DNA of 33,953 bases, taken from assembly GCA_945787885.1 (NCBI GenBank), contig CALZJF010000026.1, positions 1-33,953 on the forward strand, given 5' to 3'. The stretch comes from an uncultured Bacteroidales bacterium. GTDB lineage: Bacteria; Bacteroidota; Bacteroidia; Bacteroidales; Bacteroidaceae. Made by a program: the position numbers and the translations under genes. The notes under the pieces are model-generated. The model was not told where the DNA came from. It worked only from the letters and a program-made list of their open reading frames with translations, and ran no database searches. Below, piece by piece: positions 17,630 to 25,806 of the stretch (within the stretch, counting starts at the first letter, position 1; each line of letters starts with the position of its first letter).

Positions 17630-19375
17630 ATGTCACGTCCTATCATTGGCATCACCACCAATCTCGGCAGCAAAGGTGCCGAACTGGCTGAGGGCTACTG
17701 GCACTCCATAGAGCGTGCGGGCGCAACGCCGCTCCTGCTCGTCCCTACCGACGACACAGCGACCCTCATCTCGCAGGTGGAGCAACTGGATGGCCTGCTG
17801 CTCTCGGGCGGAGGCGACATCAATCCGATTCTCATCGGCGAAGAACCCATCCCCGAACTCGGCGGCATCAATCCGCGCCGTGATACCTACGAGCTGCGTC
17901 TCCTCGACGAAGCCCTCCGCCGCAGCCTGCCCGTCCTGGGCATCTGCCGCGGAATGCAGGTCATCGCACTGGGGTGCGGCGGCAAGGTGGCGCAGGATAT
18001 GCGCGTCTGGTGGGGCGCTCATCCCGCGACGTCTGACGACGGAGCTCCCCTGACACTGCTGAAGCACAGTCAGGATGCGCCGCGCGACTGTGCCACACAT
18101 CATGTCAGCGTCCTCCCTGACACGATGCTCGCCGAGGCAGTGCAGGCACCGCGCTTCCCCGTCAATTCGTTCCACCATCAGGCGGTGGTCGATGCGGGAA
18201 GCCTCCGCGTGGCTGCCACGGCGGCTGACGGGTGTATCGAGGCGATTGAGAGTCGTCCGTCGCGGAGCTTCATCATGGGCGTACAGTGGCATCCTGAGTG
18301 CATGGCGGACAGGCATAGCCAGCAGATTTTCAGGCGTTTCGTCGAGGAGGCGGAATATTTCTGCCGGGCGCTCAATCTGCACGCCTCCATCACCACGCTC
18401 GACAGCCATTGCGACACGCCGATGACCTTCGAGGCTGCCCTCGAAGCCCACGACGGCGATGAGACGATGGCGCTCGACTATACCGACAAGCGCCACGAGA
18501 CTGACGGCAAGCCTTATCTCGTAGATGCCGAACGGATGGATGTGGGACATCTGGACGAGGTCTTCATGGTGAGCTACATCCCGCAAGGGCAGCGCACCGA
18601 GGAGGGATATGCCGCAGCGAAGAAAATGGTGGAGGAGACTTACCGCCGCATCAGCATCATGGAGTCCGTGACCCCGAGACTGCGCGGACGCATCCATCGG
18701 GGCATCGAAAACGGCTATGCGATGGGGACGGACTTGGAGCTGATAGCGCACTACAAACGTATGGGCTGCGAATACATTACGCTATGCCACAATGGGCACA
18801 ACGACCTCTGCGACTCGGCAAAGCCCAAGGCGGACGAGCCTGCGGCAGAGCACGGCGGACTCTCCGAACTGGGGCGCAAGGCGGTGCGCGAGATGAACCG
18901 ACTGGGGATGCTGATCGATGTGAGTCATGCTGCCGAGAAGTCGGTGATGGATGTGCTGGAATGCTCGTCAAGACCCATCGCCGTGACGCACACCTGCTGC
19001 CGCGCGCTGCGCAACCATCCGCGAAATCTCTCTGACAAGGTGCTGAAAGCCGTCGCCAGTCAGGGCGGCGTCGTGCAGTGTACGATGTACGAGGATTTCG
19101 TAGCGCTCGATCATCCCGAAGCCTATGGCATAGCTCCTGAAGACAACGCTTCGATACTGACGTTCATGGTGCATCTCGAACATCTGATTCGCCTCTGCGG
19201 CATCGACCATGTAGGCATCGGCAGCGACTTCGATGGCGATGGCGGTGTGGCAGGGCTGGAAGATGTGTCGAAAGCCATCGGTATCACCGTCCGACTGCTG
19301 AAGGCGGGATATTCCGACGATGACATCTGCAAAATCTGGGGCGACAATTTCCGGCGCGTGCTCTATAGTTGCTGA
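17630..19375 (+). CDS. Glutamine amidotransferase-like (C26) / M19 dipeptidase fusion
   Basis: This 581-aa two-domain protein joins two hydrolases. Residues 1-250 are a PuuD-like class I amidotransferase or gamma-glutamyl hydrolase: LLLSGGGDINP, the nucleophile Cys106 in LGICRGMQVIALGCGG, then NSFHHQAV and VQWHPE (His221, Glu223). Residues 255-580 are a renal-dipeptidase-like M19 zinc peptidase: the HxD ligands in LDSHCDTPMTF (His260, Asp262), LIDVSHAAEKSV, PIAVTHTCCRAL and VGIGSDFDGDGG. No signal peptide is visible, so both domains should act in the cytoplasm. A plausible joint role is breaking gamma-glutamyl compounds and the released dipeptides, for example in glutathione or peptide salvage; this is inferred. 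A TATTTTTG box lies only 8 bp before the ATG. Confidence 0.88.
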   Translation: MSRPIIGITTNLGSKGAELAEGYWHSIERAGATPLLLVPTDDTATLISQVEQLDGLLLSGGGDINPILIGEEPIPELGGINPRRDTYELRLLDEALRRSLPVLGICRGMQVIALGCGGKVAQDMRVWWGAHPATSDDGAPLTLLKHSQDAPRDCATHHVSVLPDTMLAEAVQAPRFPVNSFHHQAVVDAGSLRVAATAADGCIEAIESRPSRSFIMGVQWHPECMADRHSQQIFRRFVEEAEYFCRALNLHASITTLDSHCDTPMTFEAALEAHDGDETMALDYTDKRHETDGKPYLVDAERMDVGHLDEVFMVSYIPQGQRTEEGYAAAKKMVEETYRRISIMESVTPRLRGRIHRGIENGYAMGTDLELIAHYKRMGCEYITLCHNGHNDLCDSAKPKADEPAAEHGGLSELGRKAVREMNRLGMLIDVSHAAEKSVMDVLECSSRPIAVTHTCCRALRNHPRNLSDKVLKAVASQGGVVQCTMYEDFVALDHPEAYGIAPEDNASILTFMVHLEHLIRLCGIDHVGIGSDFDGDGGVAGLEDVSKAIGITVRLLKAGYSDDDICKIWGDNFRRVLYSC

Positions 19376-19455
19376 AGTGCTGCCTTGCATTTTGGGAGTG
19401 CTGCCCCGCCCTATTATATATATATGTGTATTCCATTCGTATTTATACCCTTCGT

Positions 19456-20469
19456 ATGAAAAATCTTAGCATCCGCCCTCTCCTCCTTCTCCTGCCTTTT
19501 CTGGCAATCATGCTGACGGGCTGCAAAGGCCAGAAGCCCGCGAGCGAGAGCAGCAATGGCATTGACTCCATGCGCATCTGCGCCGTCAGGTTTTCTGCCG
19601 ACAGCGCATACCGCTTCGTCAAGGACCAGTGCGACTTCGGGCCGCGCGTGCCAGGCTCAAAGGCTTGGGAGCAGTGTGGCAACTATATCGCCGGAAAATT
19701 TGAGGGCTACGGCCTGAAGGTGGTCAGCCAGCGCACCACCATCAAGGCATGGGACGGCAAATCGCTGCCATGCCGCAACATCATCGCTGCCTACAAACCT
19801 GAGCTCGCGGAGCGCGTCATCGTCTGCGCCCACTATGACAGCAGGCCCTGGGCTGACAACGATGAGAACCCCGACAACCATCGCACGCCCGTCATGGCAG
19901 CCAACGATGGCGCATCGGGCATTGCCGTCATGATGGAAATTGCCCGGAATATCCATACGCTCGCCCCCAAGGTGGGAGTAGATTTCATCTGTTTCGACGT
20001 TGAAGACTATGGCGCACCTGACTGGGCACCCGACGAAGTGCAGCAGATGGGCGACACATGGTGTCTCGGCAGCAAATACTGGAGCGAAAATCCCCACGCC
20101 GAGGGCTACGCTGCCCGCTATGGCATCCTGCTCGACATGGTGGGCGGACGGGGTTCGACCTTCGCCCACGAGGGTTTCTCACTGAAATATGCCCAAAGCA
20201 TCGTCGTCAGAACCTGGGAGGCAGCGCGCTATGCTGATGCCGAGGCCTACTTCCCGCAGAAGCCCGGCGGATACATCACCGACGACCATGTGCCGATGAA
20301 CGAAATTGCCATGATTCCCACCATCGACATCATTCCGTATTATGCCGATGGCGACAATTCCTTCGGCCCCCACTGGCACACCACGCATGACACCGTGGAG
20401 AACATCGACCCGCAAGTGCTGAGGGCAGTCGGTCAGACCGTCATGCAGCTCCTTTCGGAAGAGGAATAA
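19456..20469 (+). CDS. Glutaminyl-peptide cyclotransferase-like M28 lipoprotein
   Basis: Starting at 19456 (MKNLSIRPLLLLLPFLAIML) gives 337 aa with a lipoprotein signal peptide and lipobox LTGC (Cys23). The longer frame from 19369 would bury that signal, so I reject it. The fold is M28 zinc peptidase. CAHYDSRPW (His126), AANDGASG (Asp151), DVEDYG (Glu183) and FGPHWHTTHDT (His308) correspond to the animal-type glutaminyl cyclase pattern of Asp, Glu and WHT metal ligands. Such enzymes turn N-terminal Gln into pyroglutamate on exported proteins. An M28 aminopeptidase is the alternative. It is probably anchored in a membrane facing the periplasm. Confidence 0.85.
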   Translation: MKNLSIRPLLLLLPFLAIMLTGCKGQKPASESSNGIDSMRICAVRFSADSAYRFVKDQCDFGPRVPGSKAWEQCGNYIAGKFEGYGLKVVSQRTTIKAWDGKSLPCRNIIAAYKPELAERVIVCAHYDSRPWADNDENPDNHRTPVMAANDGASGIAVMMEIARNIHTLAPKVGVDFICFDVEDYGAPDWAPDEVQQMGDTWCLGSKYWSENPHAEGYAARYGILLDMVGGRGSTFAHEGFSLKYAQSIVVRTWEAARYADAEAYFPQKPGGYITDDHVPMNEIAMIPTIDIIPYYADGDNSFGPHWHTTHDTVENIDPQVLRAVGQTVMQLLSEEE

Positions 20470-20496
20470 GCTGCGTGCCGAAGCCATTTCATGCTA

Positions 20497-20580
20497 ATTC
20501 ACTGACAGACAGAAACATCTCTCTGACAGACAGAAACACCTCTCTGATAAAAAGAAAAAACTCTCTAACAGACTGAAACA
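20497..20580 (+). repeat. Four 21-nt tandem repeats before sufE
   Basis: The units are 20497-20517, 20518-20538, 20539-20559 and 20560-20580. The core is TCTCTGACAGACAGAAACA, intact in the first two units apart from their first few bases and degraded in the third. The array occupies most of the 133-bp gap between the cyclase-like gene and sufE and ends 22 bp before the sufE ATG. It is unrelated in sequence to the 22-nt family. Confidence 0.8.
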
Positions 20581-20602
20581 CACCCCATAACAGTTTTACC
20601 CA

Positions 20603-21025
20603 ATGACCATCAACGAATCGCAAGACGAAATCATCGAAGAGTTTGCAGAACTGGAAGATTGGATGGACCGCTATCAGCTCCTGATTGACATGGGAGAGGA
20701 TCAGCCGCCCCTCTCAGACAACGAGAAGACGGACGACAACCTCATCGATGGTTGCCAAAGCCGCGTCTGGATTGTCTGCCAGCGCCATGCCGACCATACG
20801 CTGTCGTTCAGGGCAGAGAGCGATGCGCTCATCGTGAAAGGCATTGTCGCCCTCGTCATTCGCGTATTGAGCGGACACACTCCGCAGGAAATTCTCGATG
20901 CCAAACTGTACTTCATAGACCGTATCGGGCTGACGGAGCATCTTTCGCCCACGCGCTCGAACGGACTCTTGGCAATGATTCGCCAAATTCGCCATTATGC
21001 CATGGCATATTCCGCCCTCGCATAA
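20603..21025 (+). CDS. sufE: SufE-type cysteine desulfuration protein
   Basis: This 140-aa protein has the standard SufE length and fold. The sulfur-accepting Cys51 lies in NLIDGCQSRVW, the conserved GCQS loop. SufE accepts persulfide sulfur from the SufS cysteine desulfurase and passes it to the SufBCD scaffold for Fe-S cluster assembly. No sufS or sufBCD gene is nearby, and a lone sufE is common in Bacteroidales. A strong terminator follows 22 bp after the stop codon, and a 21-nt repeat array precedes the start. Confidence 0.93.
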   Translation: MTINESQDEIIEEFAELEDWMDRYQLLIDMGEDQPPLSDNEKTDDNLIDGCQSRVWIVCQRHADHTLSFRAESDALIVKGIVALVIRVLSGHTPQEILDAKLYFIDRIGLTEHLSPTRSNGLLAMIRQIRHYAMAYSALA

Positions 21026-21047
21026 GGAAAGCTCGCATCATGAAATT

Positions 21048-21089
21048 GGGCGGCTGCCTCCGGATTCCCTCCGGGCAGCCGCCCTTTTT
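21048..21089 (+). terminator. Intrinsic terminator after sufE
   Basis: The stem GGGCGGCTGCC/GGCAGCCGCCC (21048-21058 with 21074-21084) has a CCGG-containing loop and is followed by five T. It separates sufE from the fucose operon. Confidence 0.92.
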
Positions 21090-21195
21090 CGCTCCGCCCT
21101 GCCGCCGCAGCCGCCAGCTACGCTGAAGGCGCAGCTTCCGCTGCTGGCGCCCGAGGCTCCACGCACAGGCTTTGCACGCCTTTCAAAGTCAAAAA

Positions 21196-21234
21196 GTGGT
21201 CAGTTTATCATCCGGAAATAACATTTTTGATCAC
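21196..21234. promoter_or_regulatory. Possible operator upstream of fucI
   Basis: Inverted arms GTGGTCA (21196-21202) and TGATCAC (21228-21234) match at six of seven positions with a 25-bp spacer, just upstream of the fucI promoter box. A regulator site is possible, but the spacer is long and chance cannot be excluded. Confidence 0.25.
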
Positions 21235-21262
21235 TATTCCTGCCGTTTTTCCCAACTTTGAT

Positions 21263-21270
21263 TATATTTG
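21263..21270 (+). promoter_or_regulatory. Predicted -7 box of the fucose operon
   Basis: TATATTTG matches TAnnTTTG. The nearest clear TTTG upstream (21226-21229) is 33 bp away, too far for a standard -33, so activation by a regulator is plausible. The predicted leader is about 125 nt. Confidence 0.55.
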
Positions 21271-21402
21271 CGCCTGCAACACAATGGCAGAAACGCCTGA
21301 GCTGCGCCTGAGCTGAGGGAGGTTCTGACTATTTCCCGCCCGTGATGATGCCTTGAATCCTGAGATTTTCCCCAGAATAAAAACCTAATACCACAAAACA
21401 CC

Positions 21403-23175
21403 ATGAAATACCCCAAAATTGGAATCCGCCCCACCATTGACGGCCGTCAGGGTGGTGTCCGCGAAAGCCTGGAAGAAAAGACGATGGCATTGGCCCACGC
21501 CGTAGCCGAACTGATTTCTGCCAATCTGCGCAACGGCGATGGCACGCCCGTGGAGTGCGTCGTCGCCGACACGACCATCGGACGCGTGGCAGAGACGGCT
21601 GCCTGCCAAGAGAAATTCGAGCGCGAGGGTGTCGGCGCCACCATCACCGTCACTTCCTGCTGGTGCTATGGCAGCGAAACCATGGATATGCACCCCCATT
21701 GGCCCAAGGCCGTCTGGGGATTCAATGGTACGGAGCGTCCCGGCGCCGTCTATCTCGCTGCCGTCCTCGCCGCACACGCCCAGAAGGGACTTCCCGCATT
21801 CGGCATCTACGGGCACGATGTGCAGGATTTGGCTGACAACACGATTCCTGCCGATGTGGCAGAGAAGATTCTGCGCTGGGCAAAGGCTGCCATGGCCATG
21901 GCAAACATGCGCGGCAAGAGCTATCTCTCGTTCGGAAGCGTTGCCATGGGTATTGCCGGAAGCATCGTCAATCCTGATTTCTTCCAGGAATATCTCGGCA
22001 TGCGCAATGAGCAGGTGGACGAAACGGAGATTCTGCGCCGCATGGACGAGGGCATCTATGACCACGATGAATACGCGAAGGCAAAAGCGTGGGTGGATGC
22101 CCACTGCCGCGTCAATGAGGGATGGGACAAAAACCGCCCCGAGAAGCAGAAGACGCGCGAGGAAAAGGATGCGGACTGGGACTTCGTCACGAAAATGTTC
22201 CTCATCATGCGCGACCTCATGAAGGGCAACCCCAAGCTCCGCGAGATGGGATTCCCCGAGGAGGCTCTCGGACACAACGCCATCGCCGGCGGATTCCAGG
22301 GTCAGCGCCAATGGACTGACTGGAAGCCCAACGGCGATTTCTGCGAGGCCATGCTCAACACGAGCTTTGACTGGAACGGACGGCGCGAGCCCATCATCGT
22401 TGCCACGGAGAACGATGCGCTGAACGGCGTGACCATGCTCTTCATGCACCTCCTCACGCAGAAGGCCCAGATGTTCTCAGATGTCAGGACATATTGGAGC
22501 CCCGAAGCGGTGGAACGCGTCACGGGCAAGCGGCTCACTGGCGTGGCTGCTCAGGGAATGATTCATCTTATCAACTCCGGCGCCACCACCCTCGATGCCA
22601 ACGGCTATGCCGAGGACGCTCAGGGACAGCCTACGATGAAACACTGGTGGGACCTCACGGACAAGGACGAGGCTGCCATCCTCGAACACACCATCTGGCC
22701 TCCTGCCGACCGCGACTATTTCCGCGGCGGCGGCTTCTCCAGCTGCTTCCTCACGCGCGGCGGCATGCCGATGACGATGGCTCGCCTGAATCTCGTGAAG
22801 GGTCTGGGGCCCGTCCTTCAGATTGCCGAGGGCTGGACTGCCGACGTTGATCCGGAAATCCACGAGGTGCTCAACCAGCGCACTGACCCCACCTGGCCCA
22901 CCACCTGGTTCGTGCCGCGCCTCGATGCCTCGAAGGACTGCTTCAAGGATGTCTATAGCGTCATGAACAACTGGGGCGCCAACCACGGTGCCATCAGCTA
23001 CGGCCACATCGGTGCCGACCTCATCACCCTCGCCTCCATGCTCCGCATCCCCGTCTGCATGCACAATGTGCCGGAGGACAAGATTTTCCGCCCCGCTGCA
23101 TGGAATGCCTTCGGAATGGACAAGGAGGGCGCCGACTTCCGCGCCTGCCAGAACTTCGGACCGACGTATAAATAA
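21403..23175 (+). CDS. fucI: L-fucose isomerase
   Basis: This 590-aa enzyme isomerises L-fucose to L-fuculose, and D-arabinose to D-ribulose, using Mn2+. The length equals the known FucI family size. Recognisable stretches include [19 protein letters not shown] at the N-terminus, [41 protein letters not shown], and the C-terminal [20 protein letters not shown]. It heads the fucose block with its own promoter box, and fucA follows 54 bp downstream. It is cytoplasmic and hexameric in the family. Confidence 0.97.
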   Translation: MKYPKIGIRPTIDGRQGGVRESLEEKTMALAHAVAELISANLRNGDGTPVECVVADTTIGRVAETAACQEKFEREGVGATITVTSCWCYGSETMDMHPHWPKAVWGFNGTERPGAVYLAAVLAAHAQKGLPAFGIYGHDVQDLADNTIPADVAEKILRWAKAAMAMANMRGKSYLSFGSVAMGIAGSIVNPDFFQEYLGMRNEQVDETEILRRMDEGIYDHDEYAKAKAWVDAHCRVNEGWDKNRPEKQKTREEKDADWDFVTKMFLIMRDLMKGNPKLREMGFPEEALGHNAIAGGFQGQRQWTDWKPNGDFCEAMLNTSFDWNGRREPIIVATENDALNGVTMLFMHLLTQKAQMFSDVRTYWSPEAVERVTGKRLTGVAAQGMIHLINSGATTLDANGYAEDAQGQPTMKHWWDLTDKDEAAILEHTIWPPADRDYFRGGGFSSCFLTRGGMPMTMARLNLVKGLGPVLQIAEGWTADVDPEIHEVLNQRTDPTWPTTWFVPRLDASKDCFKDVYSVMNNWGANHGAISYGHIGADLITLASMLRIPVCMHNVPEDKIFRPAAWNAFGMDKEGADFRACQNFGPTYK

Positions 23176-23229
23176 CCCCCTCGGGCTCTTTCAGAAAAGC
23201 CACACACCACTCAGAAATCCGATAACCAC

Positions 23230-23889
23230 ATGATCAAGAAATATCATTTTGAAGAATTTGTACGCCAGTCGCGCCGCGTTGGCGATGCTGGCCTTACCAT
23301 CTGCTCCAGTGGCAACATGAGTTGGCGTCTGGGCGATGAGGTCCTCGTCAGCGGCACGGGCAGCTGGCTGCCCTCGATAGCCGAACACCAGGTGTCGCAG
23401 CTGTGCCTGCAGACGGGCGAAGTGCTCAACGGCGTGAAACCCTCGATGGAGAGCGTCTTCCACCGCGGCGTCATGCTGGAGCGTGAGGACGTGAACGTCG
23501 TGCTCCACTTCCAAAGCCCCTTCGCCACGATGCTCGCCTGCTGCAAGGACCGCCCCGCCAGCATCGCCGTCACGGCAGAAGTGCCCCTCCACGTGGGGCG
23601 CGTCATCCCCGAAATCCCCTTCACCACGCCCGGCAGCCCCGAATTGGCTGAAGCCGTCGTGAACGCCCTGCGCAACCGCAATGCCGTGCAGCTGCTGAAG
23701 CATGGCCAGGTGGTGTGCGGACGCAACTTCGACGATGTCTTCCAGCGCGCCATGTTCTTCGAGATGGCCTGCCGCACCGTCTGGCAGGCTCTGGCAGCCG
23801 GGCTCCAGCCCAACGTGCTGACCGAAGAGGAGATTGACGCCTTGGAAATGCACTTCGTCGGACATCTCACCAAAGACGGACTCTTCTAA
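23230..23889 (+). CDS. fucA: L-fuculose-1-phosphate aldolase (class II aldolase/adducin)
   Basis: This 219-aa zinc aldolase splits L-fuculose-1-phosphate into L-lactaldehyde and dihydroxyacetone phosphate. Family landmarks are the phosphate-binding SSGNMSWR (about 26-33), the catalytic Glu74 in KPSMESVFHRG, and the metal-site histidines His93 (VLHFQSPFAT) and His158 (LLKHGQVVCG). The usual H-x-H pair reads H-F-Q here, so the ligand equivalent to E. coli His94 is Gln95. The assignment follows from position between fucI and fucK; another class II sugar-phosphate aldolase activity is possible. A terminator lies 15 bp past the stop codon. Confidence 0.9.
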   Translation: MIKKYHFEEFVRQSRRVGDAGLTICSSGNMSWRLGDEVLVSGTGSWLPSIAEHQVSQLCLQTGEVLNGVKPSMESVFHRGVMLEREDVNVVLHFQSPFATMLACCKDRPASIAVTAEVPLHVGRVIPEIPFTTPGSPELAEAVVNALRNRNAVQLLKHGQVVCGRNFDDVFQRAMFFEMACRTVWQALAAGLQPNVLTEEEIDALEMHFVGHLTKDGLF

Positions 23890-23903
23890 TCCTTTCCCTC
23901 ATC

Positions 23904-23956
23904 GCGGCAGTATGGAGTGCAGTTTCACAGCAGTCCATACTGCCGCCTTTCTTTTT
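23904..23956 (+). terminator. Terminator between fucA and fucK
   Basis: The stem GCGGCAGTATGGA/TCCATACTGCCGC (13 bp) is followed by CCTTTCTTTTT. It sits inside the fucose gene block, so fucI-fucA may be made in excess over fucK and fucP, or fucK has its own start. A further GC-rich hairpin follows at 23969-23993. Confidence 0.8.
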
Positions 23957-24033
23957 CAGGGGGAGCAAGGCAGCTGCCCGTGCGCGGGCTGCCGATTATT
24001 GACATCCCCCCTCCCCACCTACCTTAAATCTAC

Positions 24034-25437
24034 ATGAAACAGAAGAAAAACACCTTCCTTGCCATAGACTTCGGAGGCGGCTCCGGACGCGTCATGGCAG
24101 GATACATTGTTGACGGACAGCTGCAGACCGAAGAGATTCACCGTTTCAAGAATCAGCAGGTACGCATCGGCCTGCACGTCTATTGGAATTTCCCCTCTCT
24201 CTTCGCCGAAATGAAGGAGGGCATTCGCAAAGCGGCTGAACGCCCCGACCTGAACATCAGGAGCATTGGCATCGACACATGGGGTGTGGACTTCGCGCTG
24301 ACCGACCGTTTCTGCAATCTCCTCTCCCTGCCCGTCAGCTATCGCGACAGGCGCACCGAGGGCCTGAGCCAAGCATTCCTGAACGACGGCTGCGACCCCG
24401 ATGCCCACTATGCCGAGGCGGGCGTGCAGACCATGGACATCAACACGCTCTTCCAGCTTCAGGCCATGCAGCGCGACCAGCGCAGCCTCCTCGACATAGC
24501 CCACCGCCTGCTCTTCATGCCTGACCTCTTCAGCTTCTATCTCTGCGGATGCTACTCCTGCGAATACACCATCGCCAGCACTTCGGAGCTTTTGGATGCC
24601 CGCACGCGCGACTGGAACGTGCCGCTCATCCGCCGCCTGGGACTGCGCCCGGAGCTCTTCCCCACCGTCATCATGCCCGGCACGAAGCGCGGAAAGCTCA
24701 TACCCTGCGTGGCTGAGGAGCTGGGGCTCAGCTGCGAGGTGGATTTGATAGCCGTCGGCAGCCACGACACGCAGAGCGCCGTCTTCGCAGCCCCCATTCC
24801 TGCCGAAGAAGCTGCCACGACGGCATTCATCAGCAGTGGCACATGGTCGCTGCTCGGCATCGACTTGCCCGAGCCCATCCTCACCCCCGAGGCGCGGAAG
24901 GCGGGATTCTCGAACGAGGGAAGCGTGAGCGGAGGCGTCAACTTCCTGCAGAACATCACGGGCCTCTGGTTCTTGCAGCAATTGCAGGCTGAATGGCAGC
25001 GGCGCGGAGACTGCTGGAGCTATCAGCAACTGGTGGAAATGGCTGAGCAGCAGCCTTGCGCCACCGTCATTGACGTGGACGATGCCGCCTTCAGCAGTCC
25101 GGCAAGCATGGAGCAAGCCATTGCCGACTATTGCCAGCGCCATCAGCTTGCCGTGCCGGAGAGTGTCGGCGAGATGTGCTACTGCGTCATCAACAGTCTG
25201 GCACAACGCTATGCCAAGGGCATTCGCCAGCTGAACGGCCTGCTGCCGGAGCCTGTCCGGAAAATCTGCGTCATCGGAGGCGGCAGCCGCAACGCGCTGC
25301 TCAACCGCCTGACTGCCGAGGCCACGGGGCTCGAGGTTTACACCGGGCCCGCCGAGGCCACTGCCATCGGCAACCTGCTGGTGCAGGCCATCGCCATGGG
25401 CGAAATCAGCAACAAGAATGAGGCGACGTATTGCTAA
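24034..25437 (+). CDS. fucK: L-fuculokinase, rhamnulokinase-like FGGY kinase
   Basis: This 467-aa FGGY-family sugar kinase has the N-terminal ATP-binding signature FLAIDFGGGSGRVMAG, then SIGIDTWGVDFAL, the catalytic Asp245 in AVGSHDTQSAVFAAP, TAFISSGTWSLLG, and the C-terminal ICVIGGGSRNALLNRLTA. It is closer in type to RhaB than to E. coli FucK, but its place between fucA and fucP indicates phosphorylation of L-fuculose at C1; L-rhamnulose is the alternative substrate. It starts 144 bp after fucA, beyond a terminator. MITE copy 2 begins 105 bp after its stop codon. Confidence 0.9.
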   Translation: MKQKKNTFLAIDFGGGSGRVMAGYIVDGQLQTEEIHRFKNQQVRIGLHVYWNFPSLFAEMKEGIRKAAERPDLNIRSIGIDTWGVDFALTDRFCNLLSLPVSYRDRRTEGLSQAFLNDGCDPDAHYAEAGVQTMDINTLFQLQAMQRDQRSLLDIAHRLLFMPDLFSFYLCGCYSCEYTIASTSELLDARTRDWNVPLIRRLGLRPELFPTVIMPGTKRGKLIPCVAEELGLSCEVDLIAVGSHDTQSAVFAAPIPAEEAATTAFISSGTWSLLGIDLPEPILTPEARKAGFSNEGSVSGGVNFLQNITGLWFLQQLQAEWQRRGDCWSYQQLVEMAEQQPCATVIDVDDAAFSSPASMEQAIADYCQRHQLAVPESVGEMCYCVINSLAQRYAKGIRQLNGLLPEPVRKICVIGGGSRNALLNRLTAEATGLEVYTGPAEATAIGNLLVQAIAMGEISNKNEATYC

Positions 25438-25511
25438 CCCTTGCCAAACAGGGTAATCCGTCTGATTTTTTCAGCAGGCTTTGAAAGTTAGTCTTAGGGT
25501 GGGGGCTATCA

Positions 25512-25541
25512 AAACACTGCCTTCCCCTGAAAACCTATTTA
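25512..25541 (+). mobile_element. Left fragment of an older MITE relative
   Basis: These 30 bp match 28 of 30 positions of the right arm inside MITE copy 2 (25690-25719), including the core AACACTGCCTTCCCCTGAAA. They end with TTTA, the duplicated target. The missing end of this older element resumes on the other side of copy 2 at 25731-25745. Confidence 0.8.
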
Positions 25542-25730
25542 GGTAGGTTCTATAAATTAGCTTGCGATGTATTTGCGACTATCGTGCCGTAGGCTTTTGT
25601 TTTTCATGAGGGAGCGTAGCGGGCTACGTGACCGAATGAAAGACAAAAAGATACGGTGCGAGAGGCGTGAAGACATCCAAGTAAAGCAGAAACACTGCCT
25701 TCCCCTGAAAACTAATTTATAGAACCTACC
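25542..25730 (-). mobile_element. MITE copy 2, inserted between fucK and fucP
   Basis: This 189-bp element has the same length as copy 1 and is in the opposite orientation in the window. Its ends are GGTAGGTTCTATAAATTAG and the matching complement at 25712-25730, and the 4-bp target duplication is TTTA (25538-25541 and 25731-25734). The central palindrome and the imperfect hairpin arms are conserved. It reads CTTCCCCTG where copies 1 and 3 have the equivalent of CTTACATTG. It lies in the 369-bp gap between fucK and fucP and could affect transcription into fucP. Confidence 0.88.
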
Positions 25731-25745
25731 TTTACAGAACCTGCC
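25731..25745 (+). mobile_element. Right terminal fragment of the older MITE relative
   Basis: TTTACAGAACCTGCC aligns with the element terminus TTTATAGAACCTACC with two changes. Joined to 25512-25541 across one copy of TTTA, it restores an uninterrupted right end of an element, which shows that copy 2 inserted into a relative. Confidence 0.75.
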
Positions 25746-25806
25746 TGCTTATTGCCTGCTTGTCCTCCACTTCCCTTTCCTCCCCATTTTTTATCTCTAC
25801 ACCCCC

